Of a DNA stretch of 64,000 nt, positions 36,525 to 44,328 are shown piece after piece. The notes under the pieces were generated by a model, which was not told the DNA's origin, ran no database searches, and was given only the letters and a program-made list of their open reading frames with translations. The position numbers and the translations under genes are program-made. The DNA is taken from positions 62,001-126,000 of the forward strand of contig CAIWKE010000028.1 of the NCBI GenBank assembly GCA_903913215.1, given 5' to 3'. Origin of the DNA: an uncultured Holophagaceae bacterium. Lineage in GTDB: Bacteria > Acidobacteriota > Holophagae > Holophagales > Holophagaceae. How positions within the stretch are numbered: the stretch's first letter is position 1; every line of letters begins with the position of its first letter.

Positions 36525-36623
36525 ACACTCGCAGAGGTTCAGGAGGGAACTGAGGTACGCGGAGAAAGAGACATCTTTCTTTCTCAGCGATTCGCGATGC
36601 CCTCCTCTTTTCTCTGCGAGTGT
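36525..36623. repeat. Palindromic intergenic repeat, CGCAGAG type
   Basis: ACACTCGCAGAG (36525-36536) and CTCTGCGAGTGT (36612-36623) are perfect inverted 12-mers 75 bases apart. The left 12-mer is identical to 25047-25058. Further inverted pairing occurs inside (GGAGGG with CCCTCC near 36542 and 36600). It lies between the two rrf2 genes. Confidence 0.7.
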
Positions 36624-36662
36624 ATTGATACAGAAATGTATTTTGAATAGATGACCCATTGA

Positions 36663-36697
36663 TCTTGACCAAGATTACCAAAAGAGTAATGTTGACC
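36663..36697 (+). promoter_or_regulatory. Promoter/operator region of second rrf2 gene
   Basis: TCTTGACCAA (36663-36672) repeats the motif before the first rrf2 gene. Inside is an inverted repeat ATTAC-N7-GTAAT (36674-36678, 36686-36690) and a second TTGACC (36692-36697). The symmetry suggests binding by an Rrf2 dimer, probably with autoregulation or cross-regulation. Confidence 0.4.
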
Positions 36698-36719
36698 TCG
36701 AAGACACCTTTGAGGCCCC

Positions 36720-37202
36720 ATGATCGGCATCTCCCGGCAGTCGGATTACGCAGCACGTCTCGTGCTGCATCTGGCCTGTCTGCCTGCGGGGACACGGGTT
36801 TCGATCCCCGAGATCTCGGAGACCCGGCTCCTGCCCGCGCCGTTCACCCGCCGCATCGTGGGCGACCTGGTGAAGGCTGGCTTGCTCAAGACCCAGCGCG
36901 GCACAGGCGGCGGCATCAGCTTGGCCCGGCCCGCGGCGGAGATCTCCCTGCTGGACATCCTCAACGCCGTCGAAGGTGGCGTGGTCCTGAATGCCTGCCT
37001 GGAGGGCGGGAAGCCCTGTGTCTTCGGGCAGGGCTGCCTGGTCCAGCGGGCCTGGGGCCAGGCGACGGACCTGCTGCAGCAACATCTAACCACCGTCACG
37101 TTTGACACGCTGGTGGCGGCCTCGCCCAGCCACCAGTCCGCCCACAATGAGCGCGCCGCTGCGGTGCGCAAACCCCTGCGCAAGACCAAGCCCCCCGTCT
37201 GA
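36720..37202 (+). CDS. Rrf2-family iron-sulfur transcription regulator (second of two)
   Basis: 160 residues, MIGISRQSDYAARLVLHLAC, wing GTGGGISLARPAAEIS, and cysteines again in C-x6-C-x5-C (NACLEGGKPCVFGQGC). Close paralogue of the gene at 36011. The helix following the DNA-binding domain differs most (TRLLPAPFTRR against HRMLPLDFVRR), so the two may read different operators or signals. The basic tail RKPLRKTKPPV is unusual. Confidence 0.9.
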   Translation: MIGISRQSDYAARLVLHLACLPAGTRVSIPEISETRLLPAPFTRRIVGDLVKAGLLKTQRGTGGGISLARPAAEISLLDILNAVEGGVVLNACLEGGKPCVFGQGCLVQRAWGQATDLLQQHLTTVTFDTLVAASPSHQSAHNERAAAVRKPLRKTKPPV

Positions 37203-37244
37203 ACTGGCCCCATGGGCCACCCCCTGCCGCATGCCGACTCAAGG

Positions 37245-37349
37245 CCGGCCAGGATTCCCCTGTATTCTCACCGGCCCTGCCGGAGCTGCCCAACCCTTGC
37301 GAACACCGGCCCCGCGCCGGTCAGGGTTCCTTTGTCTTCTCAACCGCCC
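37245..37349. repeat. Imperfect 33-bp direct repeat upstream of the OmpW-like gene
   Basis: Positions 37245-37277 and 37317-37349 align without gaps at roughly 26 of 33 bases; both start CCGG(C/T)CAGG(A/G)TTCC and end TTCTCA. They are 72 bases apart in the leader of the porin gene. Could be tandem regulator sites or remnants of a duplication. Confidence 0.45.
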
Positions 37350-37376
37350 CCGGGAGATCCCGGAGGCCCTCTCTGG

Positions 37377-37997
37377 ATGTCTGCCATGAAGCTGCTCAGT
37401 TCCATCACCCTGCTCGCCGTCGCACTTGTGGCGCCTGGCCTCCGTGCCCAGGAGGGCCCCTGGATGGTCCGTCTCCGCGCGGTCTCCCTGAATCCCGCCA
37501 ACAAGTCCGATGCGGTCACGGGCATTCCTGCGGACGCCATCCACGTCAGCAGCAAGGTCATTCCCGAAATCGATTTCAGCTACTTCTTTTCCCCGAACCT
37601 GGCTGCGGAGCTGGTGCTGACGGTCCCCCAGGAGCATGACGTCACCCTGGCGGGCACCAAGATCGGCACCTTCAAGCAACTACCTCCCACCCTCCTGGGC
37701 CAGTGGCACTTCCTCCCGGGCCAGACGGTGAATCCCTATGTGGGTCTGGGGCTCAACCTCACGCTCATCTCCGATGTGAAGCTGGCCAATGGTGCGCTCG
37801 ATCTGGACAAGACCAGCGTCGGCCTGGCCGCCCAGGCCGGTGTGGACTTCCAGGTGGCTAAGAACTGCTTCATCAACGTGGATGTGAAGTACGTGCAGAT
37901 CCACAGCGATGTGAAGGTCGCCGCCACCGGCGCCAAAGTCACCAGTGTCAAGGTCGACCCCATGCTCTACGGCGTGGGCATCGGGTACCGGTTTTAA
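37377..37997 (+). CDS. OmpW-family outer membrane protein
   Basis: 206 residues from ATG 37377, placed 10 bases after GGAGG (a second ATG lies at 37386). Signal peptide MKLLSSITLLAVALVAPG with cleavage near LRAQ. Mature part: repeating amphipathic strands such as EIDFSYFFSPNLAAELVLT and NPYVGLGLNLTLI, ending GVGIGYRF with a C-terminal aromatic, as expected for a small 8-strand barrel. OmpW proteins form channels for small hydrophobic compounds and are often stress-regulated. Confidence 0.85.
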   Translation: MSAMKLLSSITLLAVALVAPGLRAQEGPWMVRLRAVSLNPANKSDAVTGIPADAIHVSSKVIPEIDFSYFFSPNLAAELVLTVPQEHDVTLAGTKIGTFKQLPPTLLGQWHFLPGQTVNPYVGLGLNLTLISDVKLANGALDLDKTSVGLAAQAGVDFQVAKNCFINVDVKYVQIHSDVKVAATGAKVTSVKVDPMLYGVGIGYRF

Positions 37998-38013
37998 AGG
38001 CGCATGACAACTG

Positions 38014-38039
38014 GCTCAGGGGCGCTTGCGCCCCTGAGC
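38014..38039. terminator. Perfect hairpin between convergent genes
   Basis: GCTCAGGGGCGC (38014-38025) and GCGCCCCTGAGC (38028-38039) pair perfectly over a TT centre, 16 bases after the OmpW-like stop and before the convergent DUF4242 gene. No T-run follows on either side; a strong hairpin, probably a bidirectional terminator. Confidence 0.6.
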
Positions 38040-38109
38040 TAAGTGATCTTCTGCTGGAGCCGTCCATGAAGGCACAGCGGATCGGGCGCAGCGGTGGTGG
38101 GCAGCGGCG

Positions 38110-38508
38110 CTACTTCGGGCTCAGCACGACGGGGATCTCGATGATGTCATCGACCGGGATCTTGTTGGCGGTGGCTGCCTCCCTGACGGCCTTTTCGCTG
38201 GGTCCGTCATAGATGCAAAAGGTCTTCGTCTTGTCCGCGTTGGCGTAGGAATGCACCCAGTGCACGCCGAAGGTGGAGTTGCAGGCGTTGACCGACTTCT
38301 TGGCGGCGGCGTCGAGGCCGGCCAAGGCGCCGGCGGGGAAGGTCCGCACGACCATGAATCGATGCAACCCTGCCTCAGGCACGGGCACGGCGGGAGCGGG
38401 TTCAGCCGCCAGAGTGGGCGTGGCCTTGGGGGCTTCGCGGGCCATGAGGCTGGCGGGCAGCAAGGCAAAGGTCGAGAGAAGGGGCAAGGCGAAGGCGCGG
38501 ACGGACAT
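38110..38508 (-). CDS. Secreted DUF4242 protein
   Basis: 132 residues. Signal peptide (about 1-23, ending ASLMAREAP), then a proline/alanine-rich linker and a domain RFMVVRTFPAGALAGLDAAA, VHWVHSYANADKTKTFCIYD, IPVDDIIEIPVVL. The last two segments are diagnostic of DUF4242, small ferredoxin-like proteins related to a nickel-binding Streptomyces protein (SCO4226). Here it is exported, so a periplasmic metal-binding role is possible but unproven. Confidence 0.8.
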   Translation of the reverse strand: MSVRAFALPLLSTFALLPASLMAREAPKATPTLAAEPAPAVPVPEAGLHRFMVVRTFPAGALAGLDAAAKKSVNACNSTFGVHWVHSYANADKTKTFCIYDGPSEKAVREAATANKIPVDDIIEIPVVLSPK

Positions 38509-38739
38509 GGTTCATCCTTGGCAGAAGGGTGGATTCAGGACCGGTGTCCTGGGGGACACCGGGAAGAGGGAGCGCGGCAATGCTGCCAACTGGAGTGCCG
38601 ATAGCCACCCACCGCCAGAAGCCCGCAGGCCCAACATGGCTCAAAACGAGCTCGAGTCAATAGACATAAAAAATAAATTTAATGCCTTATTTTTGCTAAT
38701 GACTTGGGCTTCCTATCGAACCTCCTATTTGCCCAAGGC

Positions 38740-39996
38740 TCAAGCCTTCTCCAACAGCACCACTCGATTGCTGTTGGTGCCCTGGGCGTTGTTGCCGACG
38801 CCCCAGATGTGGGCGGTCTTGGTGAAAGTCTGGCGGTTCACCAGGACGCCGTGGGCGCGAAACCCCGCGGCGAGGCCCAGGGGCAGGATGACCTCATCCA
38901 GACGCAGCTTGCCACGGCGCACCTCGCCCACCTCGAAGGCCACAAAGCCGCCCCGGCGCGTGACGCGGTGCAGCTCCGCGAGCACCTCCTCCATGGTTGT
39001 GGACCAGGCCGCCACGGTGCGGGGGGTGCTGATGTCCCGGGCGATGGCGGCGGCGTCGAGGCCCGCGAACCAGCAACGCAGCCAGTTGTCCCCGGCGTAG
39101 TCCACCACGTCCAAGAAGGGCGGCGAGGTCACCGTGAGGGTGACGGAGGCAGCGGGCAGGTCGGAGGTGGCGCGGGCATCCCCCGTGAGGAAGTGGGCGT
39201 CCAGGGCCGCATCCCGCAGGTTCTGGACCTGGGCAGGTTCCAGGCGGGTCAGGAGCTGCTTCGTCTTCTTGAGGATGAGGGCATGGGTGTCCCGGTAGGG
39301 GGGCACCTGCTCCCGCTGGACGTTGATCAGGCGCTGTTTGTCCGCCGTGAGGGCCTGGTTGGGGGGCAGGGTGTAGACGGAAAAGAAGCCGGCGCTGTGG
39401 CCCGTGAGCCGGTTGGTGGCGACCATGCGGATCCAGGCGTCCAGGGTATCCAGGCGGCCCTGGGCGGCGCGCTCCAGACACCAGGTCCGCAGGCCCCGGA
39501 TCTCGGCCTCCGTGTCCGGGTGGAAGAACATGGCCAGGTCCAGGCCGTCCGTGGGGCCGCTGCGGGGGATCTCCGCCAGGCGGGCGGCCACGGCACTGGG
39601 CTCCGGCGGGCTGAGGCGCGGCTCCGCCAGCATGCGGGAGAGGGGATTCACGTCGTTGGCCGCCACCTGGCGCCCCAGGAGGGCGGCCTCGATGAGGGTG
39701 GTGCCCCGGCCGCTGAAAGGGTCGTAGATGCGCTCGCCGGGCGCGCTGAGGCGCTCGATGAAGTGGCGGGGCAGCTGGGGCTTGTAGCAGGCCCGGTAGC
39801 TGATCTCGTGCAGGTTGGCGGCCTGGCGCTGCCGCGAGGTCCAGAACTCCAAGCTGAGGCGCGGGTAGGCTGCCTCCCCGTCGTTCACGGTGTCCCAGGC
39901 TTCAGGCGGGGGCGCCTGGAAGGCGGGTTCCCCGCTGCCGGGCACGAAGCCCAGCAGGAAGCCGCGCTGCTGCACCTCCGTGTCCCCCATCACCAT
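38740..39996 (-). CDS. DNA methyltransferase (N4/N6 amino-type), orphan
   Basis: 418 residues. SAM-binding motif IYDPFSGRGTTLIEAALLG at about 90 followed by NDVNPLSRML, and the catalytic motif VTSPPFLDVVDY (S/D-P-P-Y/F) at about 295. CYKPQLPRHFIERL precedes motif I as in several bacterial and archaeal site-specific modification enzymes. Motif I precedes motif IV, unlike the most common beta-class order. No restriction endonuclease or specificity gene is adjacent, so it is probably a solitary methylase; the target is unknown. A tRNA or protein substrate cannot be excluded. Confidence 0.75.
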   Translation of the reverse strand: MVMGDTEVQQRGFLLGFVPGSGEPAFQAPPPEAWDTVNDGEAAYPRLSLEFWTSRQRQAANLHEISYRACYKPQLPRHFIERLSAPGERIYDPFSGRGTTLIEAALLGRQVAANDVNPLSRMLAEPRLSPPEPSAVAARLAEIPRSGPTDGLDLAMFFHPDTEAEIRGLRTWCLERAAQGRLDTLDAWIRMVATNRLTGHSAGFFSVYTLPPNQALTADKQRLINVQREQVPPYRDTHALILKKTKQLLTRLEPAQVQNLRDAALDAHFLTGDARATSDLPAASVTLTVTSPPFLDVVDYAGDNWLRCWFAGLDAAAIARDISTPRTVAAWSTTMEEVLAELHRVTRRGGFVAFEVGEVRRGKLRLDEVILPLGLAAGFRAHGVLVNRQTFTKTAHIWGVGNNAQGTNSNRVVLLEKA

Positions 39997-40037
39997 CCGC
40001 CTGCCCTTCGTCGAGCATCCAGGATAGCCTGCTGAGG

Positions 40038-42119
40038 ATGACCACTCAGCCCAAGCGACATCCCGAGTTGACGCGCCTTTACGTAGCGGCGGGCTTGGTG
40101 GCCCTCATCCTCGTGATCATCCTGGCCTACAAGGCTGTCGGCAATCGCGTGGCCGTAGGCGGGCTGGACGCCCCCTCGCGCTGGATGCTGGTGGCCGTGG
40201 GCGTGCTCAACGCCAGCCTCATAGGCACCCTCCTCTTCATCGTGGCCCGCAGCGTGGCCAAGCTCTACTTCGAGCGCAAGAGCGGCATCCTGGGCTCGCG
40301 CCTGCGCACCCGCATGGTGCTGACTCTCTTTGTCGTGGGCATCGTGCCCAGCCTCATCCTCTACCTGGTGGGCCGGGACTTCATCAGCAAGAACGTGGAG
40401 CGCTGGTTCAGCCCCGAGACGGAAATCGTCATCCGCGATGGCGCCAAGGTGGCCGAGGATCTGCGGGCCGCGGCCCGGGTCCGGTTGGACTTCGGTGCAG
40501 GCCGACTGGCGGTTTCGGCCTCGGCGGATCCCCAGGTGATCCGCGGAGCTTCGGGCCTGGACCTGGTGGCTGCCCTGGGGGGCAAGGGCGAGGCCAGCGT
40601 GCGCGCCCTGGACCTCAAGGTCGGCGTGCCGCCGCCGGAATTGAGCCCCCTGGTCGGAGACAGCCTCCAGGAATCCCGTGATGGGCTTTGGATGCTGCGC
40701 GGTGTGGCCCGGGGGGACGGCGCCTGGGTCGTGGGCACCTTCATGCCCCGGGAGACCCTGGACCGGGTTCTGGCCCTGGAGCAGCGCTTTCGCGAGAGCC
40801 AGCAGATCCGGGCCGCCAAGGATACGCTTCAGACCCTGCCTCAGAACACCTTTCTCTTTCTCACCTTGCTGACCCTGTTCTATTCCGTGTGGTCTGGCCT
40901 GGCCCTGGCCAAGTCCCTCAGTGAGCCCATCCGCGCACTGGCCAAGGCCGCCCAGCGCGTGGGTTCCGGGGACCTGGATGTGGAGCTGCCCGAACTGGGC
41001 GAGGACGAGCTGGCCTTCCTGGCCCGCACCTTCAACGCCATGACCCGGGACCTCAAGACCAACCGCGAGGCCATCGAGACCCAGGCCAGCCGCATTGAGC
41101 AGCACCGGGCCTACCTGGACCAGCTCCTAGCGGCCCTGCCCGTGGGCGTCATGAGCTGGCGCCCGGACGGCGAGCTGCGGATCCTCAACGCCGCCGCCGG
41201 CAGCTGGCTCGGTCTGGAGGCCGTGGATCCCACCGAGGCGCGCTGGGAGGCTTTGCGCGACCTGCCGCGCCTGGGCCGCCTGCCGGAGCTGCTGGCCACC
41301 GTGCGCGAGACCCAGCGGGGCGTGCAGGAGGAGCTGCGCCTGGGCGGCGAAGGCGAGGGCCGCCCCGTACGGGCCATCCTCGAACCCATCCAGGGCGGCG
41401 GCGTGTTGGCGGTGCTGGAGGACCTCTCCCTGCTGGCCCAGGCGGAGAAACGCGCCGCCTGGCAGGAGGTGGCCCGGCGCATGGCCCACGAGGTGAAGAA
41501 CCCCCTCACACCCATCCAGCTCACCGCCCAGCGCCTGCTGCGCCTGCAGAGGGAGGGCCGCCTTGAGCCCGAGGCCGTGCAGGAGGGCGCTGAGCTGATT
41601 CTGACGGAAGTGGCCAGCCTCTCCCGCCTGGTGGACAGCTTCACCCGATTCGCCCGGTTGCCGATCCCCCAGTTCGCCCCCTGTGATGCCGCCGAATTGC
41701 TCCGCCAGGTCGCGGCCCTCTACGAGCCGAACCACCCGGGCCTGCATTGGGAGCTGGACTTGCCTGAAGGCTCGGTGCCCGCCCACTGGGACGGGGACAT
41801 GGTGAAGCGGGCCCTCATCAATTACGTGGATAATGCCGTGGCTGCTGTGGCCAGCCTTGCGCCGGGCCAGGGGCGGATCCGCCTCTCCCTCGTCCGTGAG
41901 GGCGAGTCCCTGCGCTTCGCCGTCGAAGACAGCGGCGTGGGCGTGCCCGAGGAGGATCGCGAGCGCCTCTTCGAGCCCTACTTCAGCACCAAGCGCAAAG
42001 GCACAGGCCTGGGCCTCGCCATCGTTCGTCGCATCGCCCAGGATCACGGTGGCGAGGCGAGGTACGAGGCCCTGGCTGTGGGCAGTCGGTTCAGCCTGGA
42101 ACTGCCGAGTGTGCGTTGA
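40038..42119 (+). CDS. NtrY-like membrane sensor histidine kinase
   Basis: 693 residues. Three N-terminal helices (about 14-36, 50-75, 92-115), an extracytoplasmic domain (about 120-265), a fourth helix (about 270-290) and a HAMP domain starting KSLSEPIRALAKAAQRVGSG. Then a PAS domain (about 370-460), His about 484 in RRMAHEVKNPLTPIQLTAQR and ATPase motifs NYVDNAVAAVA, DSGVGVPEEDR, GTGLGLA. The H-box wording and architecture match NtrY of the NtrYX system (nitrogen, redox and envelope responses). No ntrX-type regulator follows in the window, so its partner is elsewhere. Divergent from the methyltransferase with 41 bases between starts. Confidence 0.88.
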   Translation: MTTQPKRHPELTRLYVAAGLVALILVIILAYKAVGNRVAVGGLDAPSRWMLVAVGVLNASLIGTLLFIVARSVAKLYFERKSGILGSRLRTRMVLTLFVVGIVPSLILYLVGRDFISKNVERWFSPETEIVIRDGAKVAEDLRAAARVRLDFGAGRLAVSASADPQVIRGASGLDLVAALGGKGEASVRALDLKVGVPPPELSPLVGDSLQESRDGLWMLRGVARGDGAWVVGTFMPRETLDRVLALEQRFRESQQIRAAKDTLQTLPQNTFLFLTLLTLFYSVWSGLALAKSLSEPIRALAKAAQRVGSGDLDVELPELGEDELAFLARTFNAMTRDLKTNREAIETQASRIEQHRAYLDQLLAALPVGVMSWRPDGELRILNAAAGSWLGLEAVDPTEARWEALRDLPRLGRLPELLATVRETQRGVQEELRLGGEGEGRPVRAILEPIQGGGVLAVLEDLSLLAQAEKRAAWQEVARRMAHEVKNPLTPIQLTAQRLLRLQREGRLEPEAVQEGAELILTEVASLSRLVDSFTRFARLPIPQFAPCDAAELLRQVAALYEPNHPGLHWELDLPEGSVPAHWDGDMVKRALINYVDNAVAAVASLAPGQGRIRLSLVREGESLRFAVEDSGVGVPEEDRERLFEPYFSTKRKGTGLGLAIVRRIAQDHGGEARYEALAVGSRFSLELPSVR

Positions 42120-42134
42120 CGGGAGCAGAACTGC

Positions 42135-42376
42135 TCAGTTGGCCTTGGGAAACCGCACGATCATCCTTACGAAACTGTTGGTGGGTTTGCCCTTCGCGAC
42201 TGCGGGCGCGAAGGTAGAGCGCATACCTGTGTCGATGACGGCCTGAGTGTAGTCCCAAATAGGCATCCGGTGGCTCGGCCATGACAGTGACCTTTTCGGG
42301 TTTGCCTGAAGCGTCCACGTAGAATCCGCAATTTAATTCCTATGGGTGTGCGGATTGGCTTTGAATCGCCCTGAGT
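42135..42376 (-). pseudogene. Frameshifted TonB C-terminal-like remnant
   Basis: Reading the minus strand gives NCGFYVDASGKPEKVTVM then AEPPDAYLG in one frame, and directly after, in the next frame, YTQAVIDTGMRSTFAPAVAK and NSFVRMIVRFPKAN followed by TGA at 42137-42135. Joined, they read as a TonB_C-type domain (beta-hairpin, helix, strand). Upstream, a third frame contributes KPIRTPI. At least one and probably two frameshifts (near 42256 and 42330) break it. No intact start is visible. Confidence 0.65.
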
Positions 42377-42519
42377 GCAGAGAAGTCCTGAGTTTGGAAG
42401 TCGGAGGTTGGGCGAGGTTGCTCGAGTGCCTGCCTCAGCTCTCCTCAAAGCCCCCAGTAACCTCTATTTAGATTGCTTTGATGGTTCGGGTCTGGGTCAC
42501 AGACCCCAGGTCCGTATCT

Positions 42520-42624
42520 TCAGACCCCTGACAACTTCCCTTTCCGGCGCCACTTTCTGAACCAGATTCCCACGGGCCCCAGCACCAGCCAGACCAGGAG
42601 CACGACCTTGAGGAGGGGCGTCAC
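42520..42624 (-). CDS. Possible 34-residue membrane peptide downstream of apt
   Basis: GTG 42624 to TGA 42520 encodes one hydrophobic helix (LLKVVLLVWLVLGPVGIWF) and a strongly basic end (RKWRRKGKLSG). It starts 10 bases after the apt stop on the same strand. Positive-inside topology fits a small inner-membrane protein, but there is no clear SD. Treat as tentative. Confidence 0.35.
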   Translation of the reverse strand: MTPLLKVVLLVWLVLGPVGIWFRKWRRKGKLSGV

Positions 42625-42634
42625 TCGGGGCGGG

Positions 42635-43159
42635 CTAGTAGCGGATGAGACTGAAGACGGGCAGGCCCTCGACCTTCTCGCGGCCGGGCAGAGAGGTCAG
42701 CTCAATGAAGACCGTGAGGGCCACGGCCTGGGCGCCGGTGCGCTGTACGAGGCGCTGGGCGGCGGCGGCGGTGCCGCCGGTGGCCATGACGTCATCCACG
42801 ATGAGCACGCGGTCCCCGGGCTGGAAGGCATCCAGGTGGATCTCCAGGGCGTCGGTGCCATATTCGAGGCCGTAGGGCTCGTGGTGGGTGGCCATGGGCA
42901 GCTTGCCGGGCTTGCGGGCGGGGACGAAACCCAGGCCCAGCTTCTGCGCCAGGGCGCTGCCGAAGATGAAGCCCCGGGATTCCAGGCCCAGCACATGGGT
43001 GGGCTGGAGGGTCAGGACCGGCTCAGCCATGGCTGCCACGGCCTCGCGGAAGGCCTCGGCATTGGCCAGCAGGGGCGTGATGTCGCGGAACATGATCCCC
43101 GGCTTGGGGAAGTCGGGGACATCGCGGACGAGGTGGAGGAAAGGGCTGGTCGTGGGCAT
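42635..43159 (-). CDS. apt: Adenine phosphoribosyltransferase
   Basis: 174 residues from ATG 43159, the family-typical length and start (FLHLVRDVPDFPKPGIMFRD). PRPP-binding loop VLIVDDVMATGGTAAAA, and LESRGFIFGSALA. It converts adenine and PRPP to AMP, completing a purine-salvage set with the adenine deaminase and BMP binding protein at 21814-23930. It lies 2 bases after the acylphosphatase stop on the same strand as acylphosphatase and surE. Confidence 0.95.
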   Translation of the reverse strand: MPTTSPFLHLVRDVPDFPKPGIMFRDITPLLANAEAFREAVAAMAEPVLTLQPTHVLGLESRGFIFGSALAQKLGLGFVPARKPGKLPMATHHEPYGLEYGTDALEIHLDAFQPGDRVLIVDDVMATGGTAAAAQRLVQRTGAQAVALTVFIELTSLPGREKVEGLPVFSLIRY

Positions 43160-43161
43160 GG

Positions 43162-43428
43162 CTACCTGTGGATGGCGAATGGAAAGGGAAGGGAGTGTCC
43201 CATGTCCAGGGGGGTCCAGTCCAGCCGCTCCGCGGTGCCGTAGCCTGGGCCCTCGGCCAGCCGGGCGCGGAATGCGGCCAGCTCGGCGGCGCCGCCCTCG
43301 GCCTCGCCACTCACGGAGCCATCCATCTCGTTGCACACCCAGCCCCTGAGTTCCAGGGCCTGGGCCTCCCGCTGGGCGAACCGCCGATAGCCCACGCCCT
43401 GGACGAGGCCGTAGACGCGAAAGGCCAT
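43162..43428 (-). CDS. Acylphosphatase
   Basis: 88 residues: RVYGLVQGVGYRRFAQREA carries the catalytic Arg of the VQGVGYR loop and RGWVCNEMDGSVSGEAEG the catalytic Asn. Hydrolyses acyl phosphates such as carbamoyl or 1,3-bisphosphoglycerate. Size fits. Located between surE and apt with 10- and 2-base gaps, a single operon. Confidence 0.9.
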   Translation of the reverse strand: MAFRVYGLVQGVGYRRFAQREAQALELRGWVCNEMDGSVSGEAEGGAAELAAFRARLAEGPGYGTAERLDWTPLDMGHSLPFPFAIHR

Positions 43429-43438
43429 GCGCACGGAA

Positions 43439-44188
43439 CTAGGCTCCGAACGTGGCGTCGAAATCTGCCTGCCGCGCCAGGGTCTCGGGGCAGCCCAGGT
43501 CCAGGCGCAGGGGGGTGACACTGGCATGGCCGCTGAAGACCGCCTCCGCATCGCTGCCTGGGGCCTTGGCGTAGGTGGGGCCCGCATCGCCGCCGATCCA
43601 GTAGTAGGGCGTGCTGCGGGGATCCGTGCGGCGCTCCACCAGGTCGTGGTAGGCCCGGCTGTCCTGGGTCGTGAGCTTGAAGCCCTGGGGAATGCCCTTG
43701 GGCAGGTTCACGTTCCAGATGCGGTTCTCGGGCAGCTCCATGGCCTCCCAGCGCTCCAGGAAGGACTGGATCCAGGGCTCGGCCTCCTCCAGGGAGCCTT
43801 GGGGGTGGATGGAGAAGGCCGCGGCCCGGGCCCCCTGCAGGCGGCCCTCGAAGGCGGCGCCCACGGTGCCGGAGTAGAAGACGTCTTCGCCCAGGTTGAA
43901 GCCATGGTTGATGCCCGAAAGCACCCAGTCCGGCTGCCGCTTCAGCACTTCACAGATGCCCAGCAGCACGCAGTCCACGGGGGTGCCATCGCAGGCGAAG
44001 CGCTCCGGCCCCACTTGGTTGAGGCGCAGGATGTTGTGGAGGCTCAGGGCCGAGGAGATGGCCGACCGGTTGCGGTCCGGGGCCACGGTGACCACCCGGC
44101 CGAAGCGGGAGGCCGCCCGGGCCAGGGCCGCGAGGCCCGGGGCCCAGAGGCCATCGTCGTTGGTGAGCAGGATCAGGCGTTCAGACAT
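43439..44188 (-). CDS. surE: 5'/3'-nucleotidase SurE
   Basis: 249 residues opening MSERLILLTNDDGLWAPGL (metal-binding Asp pair), with VAPDRNRSAISSALSL, CDGTPVDCVLLG and LSGINHGFNLGEDVFYSGTV, all SurE signatures. Cleaves nucleoside monophosphates; with apt on the same transcript it touches purine nucleotide turnover. First gene of the surE-acylphosphatase-apt unit. Confidence 0.95.
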   Translation of the reverse strand: MSERLILLTNDDGLWAPGLAALARAASRFGRVVTVAPDRNRSAISSALSLHNILRLNQVGPERFACDGTPVDCVLLGICEVLKRQPDWVLSGINHGFNLGEDVFYSGTVGAAFEGRLQGARAAAFSIHPQGSLEEAEPWIQSFLERWEAMELPENRIWNVNLPKGIPQGFKLTTQDSRAYHDLVERRTDPRSTPYYWIGGDAGPTYAKAPGSDAEAVFSGHASVTPLRLDLGCPETLARQADFDATFGA

Positions 44189-44328
44189 GGTTCCAGTCTA
44201 CCCGGTGGGCCGAGCTTCCATGAGAGAGGGGCAAGAACGGACCGTTCGGGATGCCCTTTCATGATAGGCAAAAGCAACCAGGAGAAAGTAAATGGACATT
44301 TAGGTATTCTTTAAAGTTCTGGCACCCC

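Noticed and set aside
36525-36623. CRISPR array from spaced repeats
   Set aside because: Copies are inverted rather than direct, few, and irregularly spaced; no cas genes.
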